A stretch of DNA of 5,181 bases from the NCBI GenBank assembly GCA_016297495.1, contig JAEDGN010000109.1:1-5181 (forward strand), written 5' to 3'. The translations under genes were made by a program, and so were the position numbers. Under the pieces are notes generated by a model. It did no database searches and was not told the DNA's origin. It saw only the letters and a list, made by a program, of their open reading frames with translations. This DNA comes from Coprococcus sp. (GTDB taxonomy: Bacteria > Bacillota > Clostridia > Lachnospirales > Lachnospiraceae). Positions 1-5,134 of the stretch are shown piece after piece (position 1 is the first letter of the stretch; each line of letters starts with the position of its first letter).

Positions 1-503
1 TCGGCAAGGATATCCGTGAGAATAAATATCCGGAAGGTGTGCCGGTGATGAAAGCGCGGGCACATATGAGTTTTTCGCTGGAGGATGGTACGCTCGTGGA
101 TACCCTGCTTTCTACGGATCAGGGTGTTGCCTTTCTGCTGACTACTTCGGAAGGGGTGATCTATCATGCCGGAGATCTCAATGACTGGTACTGGGAAGGG
201 GAACCGGATCAGGACAATCGTTCCATGACGGGGCGTTACCGGGCGGAGATTGATCGGATCAAAGGCAAAGAAGTGGATATAGCTTTTGTGCCGCTGGATC
301 CGAGACAGGAGAAGGATTATGCCCGCGGAATGCTGTATTTTCTGAAACAAGTGCCGGCGAAGCATGTTTTTCCGATGCATTACTGGGATAAATCGCAGAT
401 CATGGAGACTTTTTTGCGGGAATATCCAGCGTATGAGACGCGGATCGAGAATCCGGAGCATTATCGGACCGGCAGACAGATTGGAATGATAGACAGTAAA
501 TAG
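1..503 (+). CDS. MBL-fold metallo-hydrolase, 3' part (5' end outside window)
   Basis: The reading frame is open from base 3 to the TAG at 501-503, giving 166 visible residues. The GTG at 39 and ATG at 48 are internal codons, because the frame continues upstream without a stop and no ribosome binding site precedes them. The visible part fits the C-terminal half of a metallo-beta-lactamase fold: a beta-strand ending in YHAGDLND (residues 54-61), whose Asp58 matches the metal-bridging Asp of the family, and later VFPMHYWD (122-129), whose His126 matches the last metal-binding His. The HxHxDH motif would lie upstream of the window. Spacing and the tail resemble the Lactamase_B_2/UlaG-like branch more than glyoxalase II, but this is a judgement by eye. 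The substrate is unknown; the protein is probably cytoplasmic. The glyoxalase gene follows after 23 nt, so the two are probably co-transcribed. Confidence 0.8.
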   Translation, partial: GKDIRENKYPEGVPVMKARAHMSFSLEDGTLVDTLLSTDQGVAFLLTTSEGVIYHAGDLNDWYWEGEPDQDNRSMTGRYRAEIDRIKGKEVDIAFVPLDPRQEKDYARGMLYFLKQVPAKHVFPMHYWDKSQIMETFLREYPAYETRIENPEHYRTGRQIGMIDSK

Positions 504-526
504 TGTACTAAAGGAGTGTATTCGAA

Positions 527-892
527 ATGAATTTTAAGATGGTGCATGAGAATTATAACGTAGCGGATCTGGAGAGGTCTCTGGCGTTTTATCAGGAGGC
601 GCTTGGCCTGACAGAGAAACGTCGTAAGGTGACGGATGATTTTGTCATTGTGTATATCGGCAATGCAGAGAGTGATTTCGAGCTGGAATTGACCTGGCTG
701 AAGGATCATCCGCAGGCTTATGATCTGGGTGAGTGTGAGTTTCATCTGGCTTTCCATACGGATGATTTTGAGGCGGCTTATGCACACCATAAGGAGATGG
801 GCTGTGTTTGCTATGAGAATAGGTCCATGGGTGTGTATTTTATTGAGGATCCGGATGGATATTGGTTGGAGATCATTCCGGCACATAGATAG
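527..892 (+). CDS. gloA: Glyoxalase I-type VOC protein (lactoylglutathione lyase family)
   Basis: A complete 121-residue protein, the usual size for bacterial glyoxalase I. The start is set by AAGGAG at 511-516, 10 nt before the ATG. It has two VOC beta-alpha-beta-beta-beta modules: residues 1-58 (NVADLERSLAFYQEALGL) and 70-118 (EFHLAFHTDDFEAAY, then EDPDGYWLEII). All four metal ligands of E. coli GloA have counterparts: His7, Glu54 (in ELELTW), His73 (in EFHLAF) and Glu115 (in DGYWLEII). The family isomerises the hemithioacetal of methylglyoxal and a thiol to a lactoyl thioester in the cytosol. Many clostridia lack glutathione, so the thiol cofactor, or even the substrate, may differ. The upstream MBL-fold hydrolase is close enough for one transcript; whether it acts as the second, thioester-cleaving step cannot be told from this sequence. 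The gene symbol denotes the family. Confidence 0.88.
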   Translation: MNFKMVHENYNVADLERSLAFYQEALGLTEKRRKVTDDFVIVYIGNAESDFELELTWLKDHPQAYDLGECEFHLAFHTDDFEAAYAHHKEMGCVCYENRSMGVYFIEDPDGYWLEIIPAHR

Positions 893-907
893 GATTGTGT
901 TAGAGAG

Positions 908-971
908 AATGGGGACGAAACCGTGCGGATACCGACCCGGTTATTAATAGCCGGAAAACTCCGTCCCCATT
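908..971 (+). repeat. Fold-back repeat unit 1
   Basis: Perfect 10-bp inverted arms AATGGGGACG (908-917) and CGTCCCCATT (962-971) enclose 44 nt. Inside lies a second near-palindrome at 937-954, CCGG-TTATTAATAG-CCGG, in which the only non-Watson-Crick pair is a T/G wobble. No poly-T follows, so this is not a standard terminator. The GGGGACGGAGTTTT-like arm (read on the - strand) looks like the G-rich arm of REP-type dispersed repeats found in Firmicutes genomes, but that is a resemblance from memory. It lies between the glyoxalase stop and the membrane protein gene. Confidence 0.6.
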
Positions 972-991
972 GGGCAATATGAAAAAGACCA

Positions 992-1027
992 AATGGGACG
1001 ATGAAGGCCAAAAACTCCGTCTTTATT
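992..1027 (+). repeat. Fold-back repeat unit 2, diverged copy of unit 1
   Basis: AAAACTCCGTC at 1011-1021 repeats 955-965 exactly, 56 nt apart, and similarity continues downstream (ATTGGGCAA versus ATTGAGCAA). The left arm AATGGGACG (992-1000) can pair with CGTCTTTATT (1018-1027) using three consecutive G-U pairs and one bulged C, in place of the G-C pairs of unit 1. The stem therefore survives only in RNA, or single-stranded DNA, of the + strand. Its position, about 50 nt before the membrane protein ATG, would place it in that gene's leader if transcription starts upstream. Confidence 0.5.
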
Positions 1028-1075
1028 GAGCAAGAGCAAAAGGTCAGAAAACATCGGCCACATTAAGGAGAGAAA

Positions 1076-2641
1076 ATGGAAAAACTAAAAAGCTTAAGAA
1101 AAACGTTAGTTGCGCATTGGAAATCAGATATTCTAGATGTGGTATGTTCAAAACAATCTAAAATAGTCTTCATTACAGCGTTTCTTGCGGCATTTTGCTG
1201 TTATTTCGAATTCCTGAAGAACAGCCATGGAACAGCCGATTGGCTGAATGAGGGATATCTAATTTATACGAATGCAAATTGGGCTTTGTCACTGGGAAGA
1301 TGGTTTTTACGATTTATAAATTCAGCGACCTTTAATGTTGTAAATCCAGCATTCTGTATTGTAGTATGTACATTTGTGCAGGCATTTTCAGTAATACTGA
1401 TTCTTCGCCTATGGGAAATTAAAAGTACTGTTTTTACAGTATTGTCAACGGTTGCTATAGTTGTCTGTTCTGCTGTGGCGGTACAATACTTATACGTTTA
1501 TATGTCGATTCCATACGGAGTAGCATTGTTGACAGCTACATTATCGGCATATCTTATTCTCCGGCATAAGGAAAAATATTATATTGTTATATCAGCGATC
1601 CTACTGGCCCTTGGCCTGGGATGTTACCAATCTTATGTGGGTTTTGCGGCAGGAATAATCATCTGTACATTAATATTGCGGTTGATCAAGGATAATGATG
1701 CAATACAGACGGTTAAAACAGGTGGTGCGGCCCTGATTATGGGAGTAATTGGCGGAAGCCTGTATCTGCTTTCTTGGAAGTTTTTTAAAGCATATTATTC
1801 TGTATCGGCTGCAAGCTATGGTGGTGCCGACAAAATCGGATTGAGGAATGTACTTTCTAATCTGCTTTCGTCTGTTCGAAATGCCTATAAAGATTTTTTC
1901 AGGTATTATTTCAATACGAATTGCCATCGCAATATCTTTTTTTGCATTGTTTTGCTGCTGATTGTGGTATTGATTATTGCCCTGAAAAATAAAATAACAA
2001 TAAAATGCGGAGTGGTTGCATTGTTATTGTTTGTTCCCCTTGCATTTAATGTTGTTGATATTATTGCAACAGAACGAAATATTAATGTGCTTATGGGACA
2101 TCAGATGCAGCTTATTATTCCCTTTCTGTTCGCATTGATTGAACGATCTGAGTTTAAGAAAACGATCAGGAAAGGTTTGAATTACATCAGTGTTCTGACG
2201 GTTACAGCAATCTGTATAGTGTTTATGGTCAGAGCTTTTGCTACATATAAGACCGTGGATCTTAGTTATAGTTACGTCGAAACCGTTACGGAGCCTATCG
2301 TTCAGAATATTTTTTCCCAAAGCGATTACACTTCAGAATCCAAAATTGCCTTTATTGGATATCCGGATGAGACAAGAATCCAAAAGGCAAATCCGCTGCA
2401 AAATATGAGTTATTTCAGACAGTCGGCAGTTTTCTGGTACAGCATGGATTGCAGGGTGATCTGGAAGCAATTCATCCTTACGACGTTTGGCGTGGACTCC
2501 GGTTGGATCTCAAAACAAGAATACGATGCTATCCTTGACAGTGAGCAATTTCAGGAGATGGCCTGTTATCCCGAAACAGGTGCAATTCAGAAAATTGACG
2601 ATATCTGGGTGGTAAAATTTATGGATAATCCTACAAGATAA
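1076..2641 (+). CDS. Polytopic membrane protein, GtrII-like glucosyltransferase
   Basis: A 521-residue protein starting at an ATG 5 nt after AAGGAG (1065-1070). About ten hydrophobic segments are visible, near residues 30-46, 91-111, 118-140, 145-163, 168-182, 188-204, 217-234, 286-303, 308-328 and 370-388. A soluble tail of roughly 130 residues follows (390-521). The loop after the first segment carries DWLNEG (55-60) and LGRWF (73-77), and GLGCYQSY lies at 180-187. These match my picture of the GtrII family (glucosyltransferase domain, PF14264), integral membrane enzymes that add glucose from a polyprenyl-phosphate donor to surface polysaccharide outside the membrane. No GtrA-like flippase or GtrB-like donor synthase is present in the window. 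The gene is visibly A+T-richer than its neighbours, with many ATA, TTA and AAA codons, which suggests transfer. Alternative: another polytopic polysaccharide enzyme such as an EpsG/Wzy-type polymerase. Confidence 0.68.
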   Translation: MEKLKSLRKTLVAHWKSDILDVVCSKQSKIVFITAFLAAFCCYFEFLKNSHGTADWLNEGYLIYTNANWALSLGRWFLRFINSATFNVVNPAFCIVVCTFVQAFSVILILRLWEIKSTVFTVLSTVAIVVCSAVAVQYLYVYMSIPYGVALLTATLSAYLILRHKEKYYIVISAILLALGLGCYQSYVGFAAGIIICTLILRLIKDNDAIQTVKTGGAALIMGVIGGSLYLLSWKFFKAYYSVSAASYGGADKIGLRNVLSNLLSSVRNAYKDFFRYYFNTNCHRNIFFCIVLLLIVVLIIALKNKITIKCGVVALLLFVPLAFNVVDIIATERNINVLMGHQMQLIIPFLFALIERSEFKKTIRKGLNYISVLTVTAICIVFMVRAFATYKTVDLSYSYVETVTEPIVQNIFSQSDYTSESKIAFIGYPDETRIQKANPLQNMSYFRQSAVFWYSMDCRVIWKQFILTTFGVDSGWISKQEYDAILDSEQFQEMACYPETGAIQKIDDIWVVKFMDNPTR

Positions 2642-2664
2642 TAATAAAATAAGACTTGATGATA

Positions 2665-2708
2665 ACTGACAGGCAGTGGCTGTAATGATTTAGCCACCGC
2701 CTGTCAGT
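2665..2708. terminator. Strong stem-loop between convergent genes, probable terminator
   Basis: Arms 2665-2681 (ACTGACAGGCAGTGGCT) and 2692-2708 pair over 17 bp with one A/C mismatch (2675/2698), plus a G-U pair closing an 8-nt loop. It lies 24 nt after the stop of the membrane protein gene and about 100 nt beyond the stop of the oppositely oriented ATP-grasp gene, the usual place for a shared terminator. The + strand has no U-run after the stem. On the - strand the transcript continues into a U-rich stretch (TCTTATTTTATTAT) about ten bases later, so the structure may serve the ATP-grasp transcript better, or may act with Rho or as a 3'-end-protecting hairpin. Confidence 0.6.
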
Positions 2709-2806
2709 CTGTGTATGTCAAATATTAAAAACACTGTATATAAGAAATGTAAGTACAGTACTATGAGAAGATAGCGATTCTCCATCTTCTTTATCATACT
2801 TCATTA

Positions 2807-4000
2807 TTAAACAGTACGTGTTACGTCCTTCAGGAAGTCATTCATTTTCTGCTTTGTAGAGAATGTGGCGATATACATCTGGTTGCCCATGGCACCGGAG
2901 AGGGCTTCGGGCATGCGGTCTTCCATGCGGATGTGGCTGCCGTATTTCCACATGATATCATCGTGGGAGAGGGCGTAGTTTTTGCCGTCACGCTGTCCGA
3001 TGAACACGCAGTAGTTGCTTTCACCTACCGGTACTGTGCTCTTGTCAAAGGCAATCATGTCTGCCCAGATCTTATATACGTTGGTAGAGTGGGCAAAATT
3101 GATCATATCCGGGGTGAAACCGCCGCAGGGACGCATGTTTACCTCAAGTGCTACGATGTCTCCTTTTTTGCCGAGGCCTTCCTGATCTTTTACCAGGCGG
3201 AAGAACTCAAAGTGGACGAAACGGCTCTTGACACCAAAGCTTTTTACTGTGGCACGTCCGGCTTCACGGGTAGTGGGATGAAGATCTTTGACGATATAGT
3301 AGACAGAGTCAAGGTTTTCGTTTACGATGTCCATGACGGAGATCGGGGTAACGTTGCCGGTTTCGAAGATCGGATTACCTTCGGAATCGATGATGGCATC
3401 GTAGGAGTTGATCTCTGCGTAAACGAATTCTTCCATGATAAACAGAATATCTGCCGGTTTTTCAACGAAAAACTGTTCCAGATCGCTGTCGCTTTCCAGA
3501 CGCCAGGTCATGGATGCGCCTACACCGTTATCCGGTTTAACGACAACAGGATAACCTACCTGTGAGATAAAATCACGACAGGCATCGATGGTGTCTACCA
3601 GATGATATCTGGCTGTAGGAATACCGGCCTTCTGGTAGAATTCTTTCATTTTGGATTTGTATTTGATGCGGGGCATGTCTTCCGTGTGGAATCCGCTGGG
3701 AATATTGAAATCAGTACGCAGCTTTGCGTCACGCTCCAGCCAGTATTCGTTGTTGGATTCCAGCCAGTCGATACGGCCGTATTTGAAAATAAAGAAAGCA
3801 ACGGCACGATATACTTCTTCTTCATTTTCCAGGCTGTTGACATGATAATACTCGGTAAGGGCATCTTTCAGTTCCCAGGGCAGTTCGTTGTAGGGCTGAT
3901 CACCGATGCCCAGTACTCTGAGCCCATTGTCCCGAAGTTCCCGACAGAACATCCAGTAGTTTGTGGGAAAGTTGGGGGAAATAAATACAAAATTTTTCAT
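2807..4000 (-). CDS. ATP-grasp domain ligase (carboxylate-amine ligase type)
   Basis: A 397-residue cytoplasmic protein beginning MKNFVFISPNFP. The start at 4000 is chosen because AAGGAG (4008-4013) lies 7 nt upstream. A longer in-frame ATG at 4153 would add 51 low-complexity residues encoded by repeat-like intergenic DNA. Layout: an N-terminal Rossmann-like pre-ATP-grasp part (1-110), the ATP lid region with KSKMKEFYQKAGIPTARY (115-132) and VVVKPDNGVGA (152-162, Lys155 likely contacting ATP), the hinge strand FIMEEFV (187-193), FVHFEFF (261-267) and the metal-binding LEVNMRPCGG (285-294; Glu286 and Asn288 as Mg ligands, Arg290). All core ATP-grasp residues therefore appear intact. The family activates a carboxylate as acyl phosphate and joins it to an amine or other nucleophile. 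The upstream esterase gene on the same strand suggests a shared small-molecule pathway; the substrates cannot be read from the sequence. Confidence 0.85.
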   Translation of the reverse strand: MKNFVFISPNFPTNYWMFCRELRDNGLRVLGIGDQPYNELPWELKDALTEYYHVNSLENEEEVYRAVAFFIFKYGRIDWLESNNEYWLERDAKLRTDFNIPSGFHTEDMPRIKYKSKMKEFYQKAGIPTARYHLVDTIDACRDFISQVGYPVVVKPDNGVGASMTWRLESDSDLEQFFVEKPADILFIMEEFVYAEINSYDAIIDSEGNPIFETGNVTPISVMDIVNENLDSVYYIVKDLHPTTREAGRATVKSFGVKSRFVHFEFFRLVKDQEGLGKKGDIVALEVNMRPCGGFTPDMINFAHSTNVYKIWADMIAFDKSTVPVGESNYCVFIGQRDGKNYALSHDDIMWKYGSHIRMEDRMPEALSGAMGNQMYIATFSTKQKMNDFLKDVTRTV

Positions 4001-4007
4001 CTCTCTT

Positions 4008-4013
4008 CTCCTT
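4008..4013 (-). promoter_or_regulatory. Ribosome binding site fixing the ATP-grasp start
   Basis: AAGGAG on the - strand, 7 nt before the ATG at 4000-3998. The ATG at 4153, which would extend the protein, has no comparable site. This decides the shorter start. Confidence 0.85.
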
Positions 4014-4035
4014 ATCTTATGTATGAAAGTCATAT

Positions 4036-4215
4036 AATGGTTCAATACTGGCAAAACCATTTGCGATAAATTGTAAGAACAGCAACTGTTCAAATCAGGC
4101 CGAATCACTTGATGAAGCCGTAAGAATAGATTTAAGGTGTAAACAAGCTTCATCGGCGCAGCCGATTTTCATGGGTTTGCGAATGGTATCTGTGAAGGTA
4201 CTGAACAGATACCAT
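4036..4215. repeat. Candidate fold-back (MITE-like) element in esterase/ATP-grasp gap
   Basis: The two ends of this gap are imperfect inverted copies of each other, and each folds back on itself. Left end: AATGGTT (4036-4042) pairs with AACCATT (4055-4061). Right end: 4183-4193 pairs with 4205-4215 in a perfect 11-bp stem. In the same order and in opposite orientation the ends share TTCAATAC (4041-4048) versus TTCAGTAC (- strand, 4205-4198), then ACCATTTGCGA (4056-4066) versus ACCATTCGCAA (- strand, 4187-4177; 9 of 11). The centre has more hairpins: GAACAG/CTGTTC (4077-4091), ATCGGC-GCA-GCCGAT (4152-4166) and GATGAAGC/GCTTCATC (4111-4118/4147-4154, which competes with the previous one). No convincing target duplication is seen. 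It could instead be a structured intergenic RNA. Confidence 0.45.
4070..4098 (-). promoter_or_regulatory. Weak candidate promoter with operator-like palindrome
   Basis: On the - strand, TACAAT (4075-4070) matches the -10 consensus at 5 of 6 bases. With a 17-nt spacer the -35 position reads CTGATT (4098-4093), only 3 of 6. The spacer holds the perfect palindrome GAACAG-TTG-CTGTTC (4091-4077), where a repressor could bind; its half-site spacing does not fit the Gram-positive LexA box. It would give the ATP-grasp gene a leader of roughly 60 nt. It lies inside the candidate fold-back element, so the palindrome may simply belong to that repeat. Confidence 0.28.
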
Positions 4216-4967
4216 CATTTTAAAAGAAACGGCAGGAAATACACCACCTGTTTAAACCACCAGTCCCAGTCGTGGGCACAGTCGTAACCCCAATAGTCCA
4301 CCCAGGCATTGATGCCTTTATCGATCAGGATGTGGTGAAGATCCCGGGTCAGATCCGGCATTTCCCACGGTCCCTGGCCGACACAGATAATGGCCTGATT
4401 CTGATTGTACAGCTCAATATAGGGATGATCACCCGGCATGTTTCTCAGATAGTTGACCGGAGAATTCTGGTATACCAGATCATCCATATAGCTGCCGAAA
4501 CCATAATCGGCAGTGTACAGTCCGCTCAGTGCCAGCAGTTTGGTAAAAATCTGCGGGAAACGGAAATACAGGTTAGCCGCATGGGTAGCGCCCAGACTGC
4601 AGCCAAAGATCATAATGCCGGGATTTTCTTCCTCAGATCCCCGTTCTCTGGCAATCTGCTGCATGCAGGGCACCATTTCATTGATAATATGCCAGATCCA
4701 GCTTTCGTACCGCTCGATGCGCCAGCGGGCATCGCCGTAGGGATTGGACCAGGTTTCTTTGTCGATGGTATCAATTGAAAACACCATGACTTGACCGGAT
4801 TCGATCCAGGGCTGCCATACATCCAGCATGCCGAAGTTTTCAAAGTCAAAGAATCGTCCGTCCTGGCAGGGAATAAAGAGAACGGGGCGGCCGGTGTGGC
4901 CGTAAATCTTATATTCCACATCTTTTTTCAGAATATCACTGTATTCTCTTACGTATTGTATTTCCAT
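4215..4967 (-). CDS. Alpha/beta-hydrolase esterase family protein (putative esterase)
   Basis: A 250-residue protein without signal peptide or membrane segment, so cytoplasmic. The ATG at 4967 follows AGGAGG (4981-4976) by 8 nt. The nucleophile elbow is FGCSLGATHAAN (121-132): a G-x-S-x-G motif with Ser124 as the likely nucleophile. The catalytic His is probably His232 in YDCAHDWDWW (228-237). The acid is likely Glu202 or Asp205 in GQGPWEMPDL (197-206). The PVLFIPCQDGRFFDF region (28-42) supplies the oxyanion side. The overall plan fits the putative-esterase family (PF00756, esterase D/enterochelin-esterase-like), which cleaves esters of small molecules. It is transcribed towards the ATP-grasp gene with 214 nt between them. 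The TGA stop falls at the edge of a strong hairpin in that gap, so the last residues could have been altered by an insertion, although FLPFLLK looks like a natural end. Confidence 0.8.
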   Translation of the reverse strand: MEIQYVREYSDILKKDVEYKIYGHTGRPVLFIPCQDGRFFDFENFGMLDVWQPWIESGQVMVFSIDTIDKETWSNPYGDARWRIERYESWIWHIINEMVPCMQQIARERGSEEENPGIMIFGCSLGATHAANLYFRFPQIFTKLLALSGLYTADYGFGSYMDDLVYQNSPVNYLRNMPGDHPYIELYNQNQAIICVGQGPWEMPDLTRDLHHILIDKGINAWVDYWGYDCAHDWDWWFKQVVYFLPFLLK

Positions 4968-4975
4968 TAATAGAT

Positions 4976-4981
4976 CCTCCT
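4976..4981 (-). promoter_or_regulatory. Esterase ribosome binding site inside a target-site duplication
   Basis: AGGAGG on the - strand, 8 nt before the esterase ATG: an optimal site. The same bases are part of the 8-bp direct repeat flanking the mobile element, so a second AGGAGG exists at 5132-5127 with no start codon at a usable distance. Confidence 0.88.
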
Positions 4982-4983
4982 GT
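4976..4983. repeat. Left target-site duplication (CCTCCTGT)
   Basis: Exact 8-bp direct repeat directly abutting the left inverted repeat of the element; the matching copy is at 5127-5134. Beyond eight bases the two flanks differ. Confidence 0.78.
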
Positions 4984-5126
4984 GTTACTGTTCACACAGC
5001 TGCCATACACTTGCTGTATGGCAGCGTAAGAAAGTGATTCAGGTGTTCGCAGGCTTCTTTTGCGAAGCAAAATTTTAAATAAGCCTGCGAATGTTACTGT
5101 TTAATGGCTTGCCAGTGAACAGTAAC
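4984..5126. mobile_element. 143-bp MITE-like non-autonomous transposable element
   Basis: The ends are perfect 12-bp inverted repeats: GTTACTGTTCAC (4984-4995) and GTGAACAGTAAC (5115-5126). They are bounded exactly by 8-bp direct repeats CCTCCTGT. The interior is almost wholly palindromic. One hairpin has a perfect 10-bp stem (4999-5008/5016-5025). Another has an 11-bp stem (5046-5056/5081-5091) enclosing TTTTGC-GAA-GCAAAA (5058-5072). A third (5093-5107/5112-5126) is a 15-bp stem with one A/G mismatch, one U-G pair and a tip that reads GG-CUUG-CC. It is far too short for a transposase and has no plausible ORF, so it would be moved in trans by a transposase elsewhere. An 8-bp duplication occurs in several IS families (for example IS66, IS6, ISL3 and IS256); I could not assign the ends to one. 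Confidence 0.8.
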
Positions 5127-5134
5127 CCTCCTGT
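5127..5134. repeat. Right target-site duplication (CCTCCTGT)
   Basis: Second exact copy of the 8-bp direct repeat, abutting the right inverted repeat. On the - strand it reads ACAGGAGG; its first A is the last base of the upstream gene's stop codon. Confidence 0.78.

Noticed and set aside
461..886. 141-codon - strand frame opposite the glyoxalase gene
   Set aside because: The + strand protein has all four metal ligands and a good ribosome binding site; the antisense product has no recognisable features.
2716..2742. TTGACA on the - strand and TATATAAG on the + strand in the convergent gap
   Set aside because: Neither has a partner box at proper spacing or a gene downstream in the right direction; chance matches in A+T-rich DNA.
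2766..2790. Hairpin AGAAGAT/ATCTTCT followed by a T-rich stretch
   Set aside because: The stem is only 7 mostly A-T pairs with an 11-nt loop, and the downstream tract is interrupted. It is too weak to call a terminator for either convergent gene.
2933..3565. Long open frame on the + strand inside the ATP-grasp gene (also 3602-4069)
   Set aside because: These lie opposite a protein with clear ATP-grasp motifs, have no ribosome binding site and encode no recognisable domain. They are antisense shadows of the real gene.
4272..4778. 168-codon frame on the + strand opposite the esterase
   Set aside because: Antisense shadow of a gene with a clear nucleophile elbow and catalytic His; no start signal.
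5058..5076. TTTTGC-GAA-GCAAAA followed by TTTT, resembling a small intrinsic terminator on the + strand
   Set aside because: No + strand gene lies upstream to be terminated, and it is nested in the larger palindrome of the mobile element.
4984..5126. Integron attC site or riboswitch as an explanation for the nested palindromes
   Set aside because: The ends do not match the attC core patterns and no known riboswitch core is recognisable. Exact 8-bp direct repeats at both boundaries point to transposition.
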